From Bacteroidota bacterium (GTDB taxonomy: Bacteria > Bacteroidota > Rhodothermia > Balneolales > HLUCCA01), in assembly GCA_003448835.1 (NCBI GenBank), contig DLXM01000262.1:2021-16074 (forward strand): a stretch of DNA of 14,054 bases. Direction: 5' to 3'. Under the pieces are notes generated by a model. The model saw only the letters and a list, made by a program, of their open reading frames with translations, was not told the DNA's origin and ran no database searches. A program made the position numbers and the translations under genes. This document shows positions 1 through 7,015 of the stretch, one piece after another; the first letter of the stretch is position 1; the number at the start of each line of letters is the position of its first letter.

Positions 1-2
1 AT

Positions 3-293
3 TCTGTTCTTCATTCTGTGATGTGGAACAAAAAACTGGTCGTGATTTCAGACGAAGAAATAGAACTCATGCAATTAGTGTTACAAGATGCTGAGTTAGT
101 TGAAATTGAAGATTTGTCTGAAGGAGATCGTGTGGAAATTTCTCGCGGACATTTAATTGGTCAAAGTGGAGTTATTGTCCAGGTTTCCAATAAATCTGTT
201 CGGCTTCGCATTGACTCGATGCAATGTGATATGACGATAAATGTGCCCCTGAGTCGCATCGAACGAATTAAAGAACGCATTAATAGAGCTTAA
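3..293 (+). CDS. NusG-like (UpxY-type) transcription antiterminator, C-terminal part
   Basis: The reading frame is open from the left edge of the window (frame starting at base 3) to the TAA at 291-293, so this is the 3' part of a longer gene; the GTG and ATG at 18-23 are probably internal codons. The visible part contains a VISDEEIE segment, typical of the linker region after the NGN domain in UpxY-family proteins, followed by a KOW-like domain (GDRVEISRGHLIGQSG and then a strand-rich tail). Proteins of this family are NusG paralogues that bind elongating RNA polymerase and allow full transcription of long capsule and exopolysaccharide operons. Position at the head of a polysaccharide locus fits that role. 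The N-terminal NGN domain lies outside the window and was not seen. Family assignment is fairly firm; operon-specific antitermination is inferred from the context. Confidence 0.8.
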   Translation, partial: SVLHSVMWNKKLVVISDEEIELMQLVLQDAELVEIEDLSEGDRVEISRGHLIGQSGVIVQVSNKSVRLRIDSMQCDMTINVPLSRIERIKERINRA

Positions 294-325
294 AACGCTG
301 TAAGAGTATTTGTTTGAAATTATAA

Positions 326-348
326 ATTGAGTAATTTAACTACTCAAT
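326..348 (+). repeat. Inverted repeat / hairpin 1 of leader
   Basis: The arms ATTGAGTA (326-333) and TACTCAAT (341-348) are perfect 8-base complements around a 7-base loop. It lies in the spacer between the NusG-like gene and the winged-helix gene. No T-run follows, so it is not a classical intrinsic terminator. It could be an RNA hairpin in the leader or a dyad operator. Confidence 0.6.
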
Positions 349-350
349 CT

Positions 351-373
351 TGTCAGTTTGCCTGTGACTGACA
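351..373 (+). repeat. Inverted repeat / hairpin 2 of leader
   Basis: The arms TGTCAGT (351-357) and ACTGACA (367-373) are perfect 7-base complements around a 9-base loop. It begins two bases after hairpin 1. There is no T-run downstream. Confidence 0.6.
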
Positions 374-378
374 TCGGC

Positions 379-399
379 GAAGCTGCGTAAAAAAGCTTC
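379..399 (+). repeat. Inverted repeat / hairpin 3 of leader
   Basis: The arms GAAGCT (379-384) and AGCTTC (394-399) are perfect 6-base complements around a 9-base loop ending in five A residues. It ends 12 bases before the ATG at 412. If formed in RNA it would sit close to the ribosome-binding region of the winged-helix gene, which has no visible Shine-Dalgarno sequence. Confidence 0.5.
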
Positions 400-411
400 A
401 AATTTAAATAC

Positions 412-948
412 ATGTTAGATATCCTAATCAGTAATAAAACCAGAGTTAAATTGCTTTTGAGATTCTTTTTGAATCCGGAGCAACAAGCATACTTACGTGG
501 TCTTGAAAAAGAATTTCAGGATAGTACAAATTCAATCCGTCTGGAATTAAACCGATTTGAAGAAGCCGGACTTATAGTTTCGTTCAAAGAGGGTAATAAA
601 AAGATGTACAAAGTGAATTCAAACTATCCATTATTCGACGACCTCCACAATCTGGCGATGAAACATTTTGGTGTTGATCAAATTCTGGATCATATCATTT
701 CTAAGCTGGGCAAATTAAAAGCGGTGTACCTTACAGGTGACCTGGCATCTGGTCGTGATTCTGACTTACTTGATATAGCTATCGTAGGTGACAAAATTGA
801 TCGTGAGTATCTGGCAACATTAGTTGAAAAGACTGAAGATTTGATTAATCGTAAAATCCGAACCGTTGTTTTTGATACCACAGAAACCAATCGATTGCCG
901 GCAACCAGACTACTTATTTATGATGAACGAGAAAACGGACAATTGTGA
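412..948 (+). CDS. Winged-helix regulator with degenerate nucleotidyltransferase-like domain
   Basis: Residues about 8-70 look like a winged helix-turn-helix: a putative recognition helix around DSTNSIRLELNRFEEAGLI and a charged wing (FKEGNKKMYKV). Residues about 100-155 resemble a minimal nucleotidyltransferase (MNT-like) fold, with LTGDLASG at 107-114 followed by DSDLLDIAIVG at 116-126. Active enzymes have a GS pair and a D-h-D metal-binding motif. Here the Gly is followed by Asp110, and the second Asp is replaced by Ala123 (D121-I-A123), so metal-dependent catalysis looks unlikely. The protein is probably a DNA-binding regulator that uses the second domain for ligand sensing or oligomerisation. 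It sits between a NusG-like factor and the export genes, so it may control this locus. The start is the ATG at 412; no Shine-Dalgarno is visible. The DNA-binding call is moderately sure; the nucleotidyltransferase-like call is from motif shape only. Confidence 0.7.
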   Translation: MLDILISNKTRVKLLLRFFLNPEQQAYLRGLEKEFQDSTNSIRLELNRFEEAGLIVSFKEGNKKMYKVNSNYPLFDDLHNLAMKHFGVDQILDHIISKLGKLKAVYLTGDLASGRDSDLLDIAIVGDKIDREYLATLVEKTEDLINRKIRTVVFDTTETNRLPATRLLIYDERENGQL

Positions 949-1119
949 ATTCCCGTTTCCTGGTCACCCATTCGAGTTAAATAGCTAAAACATGGTGAAA
1001 AAGTTAATGTATTTCAGTAATTTTATCGCTTTGCGTTACGTTACACAAAATCATTGTGATAATGGTCATTTCATTGACTTTCAAGATTATATACTAAATC
1101 CAGTGCACAACTCAATACT
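949..1119 (+). promoter_or_regulatory. Intergenic spacer before the export genes; possible regulatory region
   Basis: This 171-base non-coding spacer separates the winged-helix gene from the export genes and is the longest in the window. It contains a tandem GTTAC (1035-1044), a direct repeat TCATTG at 1051-1056 and 1071-1076, a small dyad ATCA-TTG-TGAT (1050-1060), and an A+T-rich stretch with TATACT at 1090-1095. These could be operator and promoter elements for the export genes. No pair of -35 and -10 boxes with normal spacing is evident, so the promoter itself is not located. Confidence 0.3.
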
Positions 1120-3813
1120 ATGATACGAGTTACCCGATTTTTAAGTCTCCTAACAACCGCTTTATTCGTGGTTCTTCTTAGTACAAGCTCAATTTCTGCT
1201 CAAATATTTCAGCAGTCTCCAAATCAGTCAGGTCAATCCACTCAGGGTCAAAATATTCCGACTCAAAAACCTGCAGGCATGACCGATGAGCAATGGAGGC
1301 AATTACAGTTACAGATGCAGGAACGCGGATTAACATCCCAAAATGATGTTCAAACCTATGATCCAACTCGATTTATTGGAGCATTTAATGAAGTTCGCTT
1401 GCAACAAGAATTAATGCAACGTTATGTGACTCGTGATGAATTGCGTAGAGCTCTTGCCCGAAAGGGAATTTTATTGGATAACATTCTTCCGCAAAATCTG
1501 GAGCGTTATCGTGATGTGATTATGCAAACCATTGTTGAGATTCAGCTTGCCAGAACTGAAGAACAGGATGCCAAAAGATTAGCATTAGAAGAACTGCTTA
1601 CCGATCTGGAACCTGATTTTCAACTCCCTGCATCTGTGCGAACAGTCACCGAACAGGATCTTCGAATGAGATTACTCGAGAAAGGGATCATTTATGAAAA
1701 TATCCGAGCGGATCAATTTGGTCGTTACGAACAAATCATAAAAGAAACCCTTGTTGAATTACAGGATGAACTTGATGCGGAAAAATTAGAAGAACAGCTT
1801 CGCAAAATATACGGACACAGTATCTTCACCGATAATACACTCGAAATTTATCGTCAGACTGAAGGTGCAAGTGCTACAAAGAATTATATTCTTGGGACCA
1901 ATGATATAATCAGGGTGACCATTTTTGGTGAATCCAGTTTGGATGTAGTTTTGGAAGTAAATGAATCCGGATATGTTCAACCTGATGAAATGTCACAAAT
2001 CTATGTTCGTGGATTAACCGTAACACAAGCAGGTAATCTGCTCCGACAACGATTTGCCAGTAAAGCAACGTTTAGAAGCGATCAATTTGTTGTAACAGTG
2101 CAAGAAACCCGACCTATCACGGTAAGTGTTATTGGCGAATCGGTAAAAAATGGTACTTACTATATTTCTGCAATGAACTCAGCATTTAACCTGATGTCCG
2201 TTGCCGGTGGACCTACCGAAATTGGGTCTGTCCGAAAAATCGAACATATTCGGGGTGCAGAAAGAAAATTGATTGATGTTTATCAATTAATGCGAGACCC
2301 ATCAAGTCAGTATAAATTTGATCTTCAACAAAATGATGTTATTAATGTCCCGGTAGCAGATAAAGTCGTTCGTATTGAAGGTGCTGTTAAACGTCCAATG
2401 AGATACGAGTTACTTGAATCAGAAACTTTATCTGATCTTCTTTTTTATGCTGGTGGACTAACAGAATCAGCATTTCCAGATTTCGTCCAGATTCAACGTT
2501 TTAATCAGGGTGAATCAATTTTACTGGAATATAATTTAAGTAATGTCCTCAAGGGTGAAGAAATTGTTGAATTAAGAGCCGGTGATGTAATTCGAATACG
2601 TACATCCGAGAATATTCTCTATCAGAAAATTACCGTATCCGGCTTTGTTAATTATCCCGGAGAGTTCGGATTTCGTCCCGGAATTACAGTAGGTGAAGCG
2701 TTGTCTCTCGCCGGTGGACTTCGTCCATCATCTTTTGAGCGTGCTTATATTGAACGCAGAAGTTTAAGAGATACAACCATTGCCCGATATATTCCAATTA
2801 ATCTCGGAACTGAGGATGGGGTATCGTTCGAATTACAGACCAATGATAATATCATGGTTTACGATCGGACCAAATATTCGAATATAGGTGATTTGACAAT
2901 TACAGGCGCAGTTAAAGAAACCAGAAAGTTCTCTTTTGATCCTGATCTTACATTATATGATTTATTCACTGCTGCTGGTGGGTTTGCTGTTGGAGCAGCA
3001 CATAACAGGGTTGAAGTATTCCGGACCACTGTTCATACGAACAGGCCGATTTCTATGGAATTAATTACGTTAGAACTGGATGAAAATTATAATGTTATTA
3101 GTCCGGCAGGTGGGTTTATCCTGAAACCCTATGATCATGTGGTTGTTCGTTTGACACCAGGCTTTCAACTAAGTAGAACTGTTGAAATTAATGGTGAAGT
3201 TGAGTACCCGGGAGTGTATCCACTTGAATCACGTCAGATACATTTGAGTGATATTATTGGTGAGGCAGGTGGTCTGCGGAATCAAGCTGACCCGATTGGT
3301 AGTACCGTTTTCAGAACTCAAGGTGATCGTGGTTATATCATAACCAACCTTCAGGATGTAATGAACAACAAACGAAATGAAGCTTACGACCCAATTTTGT
3401 TTGAAGGGGATGTTATTACCATTTCCCGACGAGAAAATATCGTATCTATTCGTCCAACCGGAACAAGAATGTATATGGCTATTGATGAAGCACTGGCCCA
3501 ATCTAACTTGAATCTTACCTTCCAGGGTAAAAAGTCAGCCAAATGGTATATTCAGAATTATGCCGGTGGATTCGAGAAAAATGCCGATAAAAGTAGTGTG
3601 ACTGTGACACTAAAAAATGGACAAGTTTTGAGTACCAGAAGATTTTTATGGATAAGAAAATATCCAAACGTTGAATCCGGTTCTACTATTCAAGTTGCTA
3701 TGAAGCCTGAAAAAATACCAGGAACCGGCTTTGATTATGATACTTTCTTAACCAGAACTGCTCAAACAACTACTTCATTGTTAACGGTATTGCTTTTAAT
3801 TCGTCAATTATAA
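1120..3813 (+). CDS. SLBB-repeat polysaccharide export outer-membrane protein (Wza/OPX-like)
   Basis: The 897-residue product starts with a signal peptide (residues 1-27, cleavage probably at SISA/Q). No Cys follows, so unlike Wza it is not an obvious lipoprotein. A Gln-rich stretch (28-70) precedes a helical, charged region (95-230) holding two copies of a 40-residue unit at 103-142 and 176-215. A Poly_export-like domain follows at about 255-335. Then come five SLBB-type units, each ending in an AGG motif (362-364, 444-446, 531-533, 619-621, 716-718), and a degenerate sixth (AGG 815-817). The C-terminus (about 876-897) is hydrophobic and could be the membrane-spanning helix that forms the outer-membrane pore in Wza. 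The role would be passage of polysaccharide across periplasm and outer membrane with the next gene's product. It is much longer than Wza (about 380 residues) because of the extra SLBB units and N-terminal region. Start ATG at 1120, directly before the signal peptide. Confidence 0.9.
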   Translation: MIRVTRFLSLLTTALFVVLLSTSSISAQIFQQSPNQSGQSTQGQNIPTQKPAGMTDEQWRQLQLQMQERGLTSQNDVQTYDPTRFIGAFNEVRLQQELMQRYVTRDELRRALARKGILLDNILPQNLERYRDVIMQTIVEIQLARTEEQDAKRLALEELLTDLEPDFQLPASVRTVTEQDLRMRLLEKGIIYENIRADQFGRYEQIIKETLVELQDELDAEKLEEQLRKIYGHSIFTDNTLEIYRQTEGASATKNYILGTNDIIRVTIFGESSLDVVLEVNESGYVQPDEMSQIYVRGLTVTQAGNLLRQRFASKATFRSDQFVVTVQETRPITVSVIGESVKNGTYYISAMNSAFNLMSVAGGPTEIGSVRKIEHIRGAERKLIDVYQLMRDPSSQYKFDLQQNDVINVPVADKVVRIEGAVKRPMRYELLESETLSDLLFYAGGLTESAFPDFVQIQRFNQGESILLEYNLSNVLKGEEIVELRAGDVIRIRTSENILYQKITVSGFVNYPGEFGFRPGITVGEALSLAGGLRPSSFERAYIERRSLRDTTIARYIPINLGTEDGVSFELQTNDNIMVYDRTKYSNIGDLTITGAVKETRKFSFDPDLTLYDLFTAAGGFAVGAAHNRVEVFRTTVHTNRPISMELITLELDENYNVISPAGGFILKPYDHVVVRLTPGFQLSRTVEINGEVEYPGVYPLESRQIHLSDIIGEAGGLRNQADPIGSTVFRTQGDRGYIITNLQDVMNNKRNEAYDPILFEGDVITISRRENIVSIRPTGTRMYMAIDEALAQSNLNLTFQGKKSAKWYIQNYAGGFEKNADKSSVTVTLKNGQVLSTRRFLWIRKYPNVESGSTIQVAMKPEKIPGTGFDYDTFLTRTAQTTTSLLTVLLLIRQL

Positions 3814-3815
3814 CC

Positions 3816-3819
3816 GGAG
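3816..3819 (+). promoter_or_regulatory. Shine-Dalgarno-like GGAG supporting the GTG start at 3828
   Basis: GGAG lies 8 bases before GTG 3828, in the 14-base gap after the stop of the SLBB gene. It supports a non-ATG start for the Wzz-like gene. Confidence 0.55.
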
Positions 3820-3827
3820 TATAAAGA

Positions 3828-5039
3828 GTGAGCGATTCTAATATCAATCAGGAAATTTCCATTCCAGAGTTATTGGTGAAATTTCAAAAATTCTTTCGTT
3901 TTATCGGCAAACGAAAATATACCGTATTACTTTGGCTACTTGCCTTTTTTGTTATTGGAGTGTTAGTAGCTGTTACCAGTGAAGAAGAGTTTGAAGCAAC
4001 AAATGTTATCATTTCGTATGCGAGTGCAAGTAATACCGCCAGCGCTCAAACTGCAAATCGATTAGCAGGGTTAGCCGGAATTCAATTGCCGGGTTCAGCT
4101 GGTGTTGATGGTCCCGCAATTTCCGAATTGATGATACCAATGGTTTTGACAACCTATCCGGTAGCTAAAAAATTAGGTGATCAGGAATTAAGATTCTACC
4201 GGGATGGGGTTACAAAGACCGGACTTGAATATTTTTCAGAAACACCGGATGCAACCATAATGGATCATATCAAAGCATGGACCATTCAACTTCCTGGTCG
4301 TTTCATTAGCTGGATGTTGGAATTGTTCGCCGGTGAACCAACCCGAGTCACTCCACCATCAGAAAATCAAGCTGCAACTGAAACTCAACCAACCGACGCC
4401 TCAACATCCGGAGAAGTATCGAGCACGAGTAAAAATTCACCACAACGAGTTGAGCATGTATTTGTAAACGCTCGTACATCTAATGCTCTATCCCAACTAA
4501 CCTCACGAGTATTAGTTTCTGTTGATGGGAATGTTATTACAGTAACAGCGAATATGCCTGATCCATACGCTGCTGCAGACTTAGCTCAATATTCAACTGA
4601 CATTTTGATGCAGGAATTAGTCAATTTCGAAGTCAGAAAAACTGAAGATGATGTGAAGTTTTTGTCAGAACTCTTTGATGAAAGCGAAGCAAAATACTAC
4701 GGATCATTGCGCAATTTAACTGAGTTACAAGATCGTCTCAGAAATGTAACATCAACTACATCTCAAGTTGAACTGACAAAAGCAATGGGAGAAAATGAAA
4801 TTGCCAGGCAACAACTTCAGCAGATTACTCTTCGATTGGAACAGTCAAAAATCAAACTAAAAGAAGATACTCCGATGTTTGCTGTGCTGAATCCGGTTCA
4901 GATTCCACAACGTCCATCGTCTACAAGCCCAATCAATATTGTTATCCTGTTCTCAATTTTGGGTATTATTCTCGGTATGGGATGGGTGACCTTGAGCGGT
5001 TTTTATGCAGCAATTAAAGCCGAAGCACCTCAAGATTGA
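3828..5039 (+). CDS. Wzz/KpsE-type polysaccharide co-polymerase (chain-length determinant)
   Basis: This 403-residue inner-membrane protein has the PCP layout: a short cytoplasmic N-terminus, a first membrane helix (about 32-50), a long periplasmic region, and a second helix (about 371-393) preceded by a proline-rich motif (NPVQIPQRPSSTSP, 355-368) characteristic of Wzz-like proteins. The segment 270-345 is helical and likely coiled-coil. Residues 170-206 are a low-complexity Pro/Thr/Ser/Gln linker that interrupts the periplasmic domain. There is no C-terminal tyrosine-kinase domain, so it is not a Wzc-type fusion. It follows the SLBB gene by 14 bases, the usual OPX-PCP pairing, and should form the inner-membrane/periplasm part of the export channel or set chain length. 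It starts at GTG 3828 with a GGAG 8 bases upstream. Confident on family; the choice between Wzz and KpsE function is open. Confidence 0.85.
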   Translation: MSDSNINQEISIPELLVKFQKFFRFIGKRKYTVLLWLLAFFVIGVLVAVTSEEEFEATNVIISYASASNTASAQTANRLAGLAGIQLPGSAGVDGPAISELMIPMVLTTYPVAKKLGDQELRFYRDGVTKTGLEYFSETPDATIMDHIKAWTIQLPGRFISWMLELFAGEPTRVTPPSENQAATETQPTDASTSGEVSSTSKNSPQRVEHVFVNARTSNALSQLTSRVLVSVDGNVITVTANMPDPYAAADLAQYSTDILMQELVNFEVRKTEDDVKFLSELFDESEAKYYGSLRNLTELQDRLRNVTSTTSQVELTKAMGENEIARQQLQQITLRLEQSKIKLKEDTPMFAVLNPVQIPQRPSSTSPINIVILFSILGIILGMGWVTLSGFYAAIKAEAPQD

Positions 5040-5058
5040 CCATTATAAACTTCTTAAT

Positions 5059-5062
5059 AGGA
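5059..5062 (+). promoter_or_regulatory. Shine-Dalgarno-like AGGA supporting the TTG start at 5070
   Basis: AGGA lies 7 bases before TTG 5070. The protein read from this TTG begins directly with the Rossmann strand of the epimerase, so the element and the homology agree on the start. Confidence 0.5.
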
Positions 5063-5069
5063 ACGGTCA

Positions 5070-6131
5070 TTGAGTAAAAAATATTTAGTAACCGGAGCGG
5101 CCGGTTTTATCGGTTTTCATCTCGTTCAGGTACTGTTAAAACGAGGTGACATCGTAGTAGGTCTCGATAACATCAATGATTATTATGATGTTAATTTGAA
5201 GTACGCCCGCCTCAAAGAAACTGGAATTGAACGAAACGATATAGTCGAAAACAAACCAGTACGTAGTAAAACCAATCCCAATTACAGTTTCATAAAATGT
5301 GGTCTCGAGGACAAAACGGTAGTAGATCAGTTATTTGAAACTGAAAACTTTACACATGTCTGCAACCTGGCTGCGCAAGCCGGAGTTCGTTATTCGCTCG
5401 AAAATCCGCATCGATACGTTGAAAGCAACGTATTTGGATTTATGAATATCCTTGAAGGAAGTCGACATCACAACATTAAAAATCTTGTATTTGCAAGTAC
5501 ATCCAGTGTATATGGATTAAATGCACGAATGCCGTACTCTGAGTCTCATTCAACGGAACATCCCATTACGTTGTATGCCGCTTCCAAAAAAGCAAATGAA
5601 GTGATGGCGCATAGTTATAGCCATTTATTTGGGATACCAATTACTGGACTTCGGTTCTTTACCGTTTATGGACCATGGGGTCGTCCGGACATGGCCTTTT
5701 TTAAGTTTACCAATTCAATTTTTAAAGGTGAATCAATCGATGTTTACAATTATGGTAAAATGATTCGTGATTTCACGTACATCGATGATATTGTTGATGG
5801 AATTGTACGTTGTTTAGATCAACCGGCGACCTCAAACCAAGATTGGACAAAGAGCGATGTACCGGACCCTGCTACATCCAGTGCACCATACCGTATTTAC
5901 AATATTGGTAATGCTACCCCGGTAACACTCACAGATTACATTGATATAATTGAGGATACAATTGGTATCAAAGCAAAAAGAAATTTGATGCCAATCCAAC
6001 CGGGTGATGTTGTTGCAACCCAAGCAGACGTTACAGCCATTATGACAGAACGGGGATATAATCCAAAAACACCCGTCAAAGAAGGAATTGAAAATTTTAT
6101 CAACTGGTATCGAGTTTATTATAATATTTGA
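5070..6131 (+). CDS. NAD-dependent epimerase, probable UDP-glucuronate 4-epimerase
   Basis: This is a 353-residue extended short-chain dehydrogenase. The N-terminal NAD-binding motif is GAAGFIG (9-15). The family-typical DNINDYYDVNLKYARL follows at 33-48, then AAQAGVRYSLENPHRYV (101-117) and SSVYG (145-149). The catalytic Y169xxxK173 lies in YAASKKANE, and YGPWGRPDMAFFKF comes after it. The C-terminal PGDV-type motif (around IQPGDVVATQAD) is also usual for CapI/LpsL-type enzymes. These convert UDP-glucuronate to UDP-galacturonate in the cytoplasm. The product would be a precursor for the exported glycan. The gene begins with TTG, 30 bases after the Wzz-like gene, and its TGA overlaps the next ATG by one base (TGATG), indicating translational coupling with the permease. 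Substrate is assigned by overall motif resemblance; another UDP-sugar 4-epimerase is possible. Confidence 0.85.
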   Translation: MSKKYLVTGAAGFIGFHLVQVLLKRGDIVVGLDNINDYYDVNLKYARLKETGIERNDIVENKPVRSKTNPNYSFIKCGLEDKTVVDQLFETENFTHVCNLAAQAGVRYSLENPHRYVESNVFGFMNILEGSRHHNIKNLVFASTSSVYGLNARMPYSESHSTEHPITLYAASKKANEVMAHSYSHLFGIPITGLRFFTVYGPWGRPDMAFFKFTNSIFKGESIDVYNYGKMIRDFTYIDDIVDGIVRCLDQPATSNQDWTKSDVPDPATSSAPYRIYNIGNATPVTLTDYIDIIEDTIGIKAKRNLMPIQPGDVVATQADVTAIMTERGYNPKTPVKEGIENFINWYRVYYNI

Positions 6132-6997
6132 TGAGTAAAAAAGCAGAATCGGGCCTAAAAGTGACGGTTTATACGCCAAAATCGTCGTTATCGAATCCGA
6201 TAATTATGGCCAAAGCACTCCTGTCTGATGTTTATTCAAGTCGGGAATTGGCTTGGCGACTGGCAGTAAGAGATATCAGTGCACAATACAGACAAGCTGC
6301 CCTGGGTATTGTCTGGGCATTTGTTCTTCCGTTAGTCAATACATTTACTTGGGTATTTTTGAGCCAGTCAGGTGTAGTTACATTAACCGAAACCGCGATA
6401 CCTTATCCTGTTTATGTTTTTGTCGGAACGATGCTTTGGCAGATTTTGGTGGATTCAATCAATGCTCCACTTGCTGAGACCACCGCTGCAAAAACCATGC
6501 TTTCCAAGTTAAACTTCCCACGTGAAGCGCTTATTGTTTCTGGTATTTATAAAACCCTATTTAACGCACTTATTAAGGTTGTATTAGTAATAACGGCCAT
6601 TGCATTTTTTGCAATTTACCCGAGTTTTAGCTTGCTTTTGTTACCGATAGGACTCATTTCGTTGATACTGGTTGGTACGGCAATAGGTCTGCTCATCACA
6701 CCAATCGGCGTTCTGTATACCGATATTGGGAAAGCAATACCTTTGTTCATGCAGTTTTTAATGTACATCACACCGGTAGTTTTTGCGATGCCTTCAGGTG
6801 GACTCGCTGAGATAGTTTTTAAAGCAAACCCCTTTTCTTATTTGATTTTGACCATTCGTGGTTGGATTACAAATACACCGGTTGAGTTTTTAGACGGATT
6901 TATTCTGGTTAACATATTGTTTTTTATAATGCTGTTATTCGTTCTTTTGATCTATCGTCTAGCTATGCCGATATTGATCGAACGAATGAGTTCATAA
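6131..6997 (+). CDS. ABC-2 type polysaccharide export permease (Wzm/KpsM/TagG family)
   Basis: The product is about 288 residues. A cytoplasmic N-terminus ends in the family hallmark RDISAQYRQAALGIVW, where an amphipathic interface helix leads into the first membrane segment. About six hydrophobic segments follow (roughly residues 58-78, 92-109, 136-158, 164-190, 203-222 and 255-278). The LNFPREALIVSG stretch between segments 2 and 3 is also typical of the coupling region. It would form the membrane channel that moves lipid-linked polysaccharide from cytoplasm to periplasm, driven by the ATPase encoded 18 bases downstream. The preferred start is the ATG at 6131, which overlaps the epimerase stop codon; a TTG at 6128 would add only one residue. 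Family confident; the exact glycan is unknown. Confidence 0.9.
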   Translation: MSKKAESGLKVTVYTPKSSLSNPIIMAKALLSDVYSSRELAWRLAVRDISAQYRQAALGIVWAFVLPLVNTFTWVFLSQSGVVTLTETAIPYPVYVFVGTMLWQILVDSINAPLAETTAAKTMLSKLNFPREALIVSGIYKTLFNALIKVVLVITAIAFFAIYPSFSLLLLPIGLISLILVGTAIGLLITPIGVLYTDIGKAIPLFMQFLMYITPVVFAMPSGGLAEIVFKANPFSYLILTIRGWITNTPVEFLDGFILVNILFFIMLLFVLLIYRLAMPILIERMSS

Positions 6998-7015
6998 TCT
7001 TTTTTATCGAATTTC

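Noticed and set aside
1074..1095. Candidate promoter TTGACT (1074-1079) with TATACT (1090-1095) before the SLBB gene
   Set aside because: The boxes are only 10 bases apart instead of about 17, and no better-spaced partner or Bacteroidetes-type TAnnTTTG box was found.
5037..5069. Inverted repeat TGACC / GGTCA flanking the gap before the epimerase gene
   Set aside because: Only five base pairs around a 23-base loop, with one arm overlapping a stop codon; expected by chance.
5832..6179. 115-codon open frame on the minus strand across the epimerase/permease junction
   Set aside because: It lies opposite well-recognised genes, has a Cys/Ile-rich composition typical of antisense translation and no motif.
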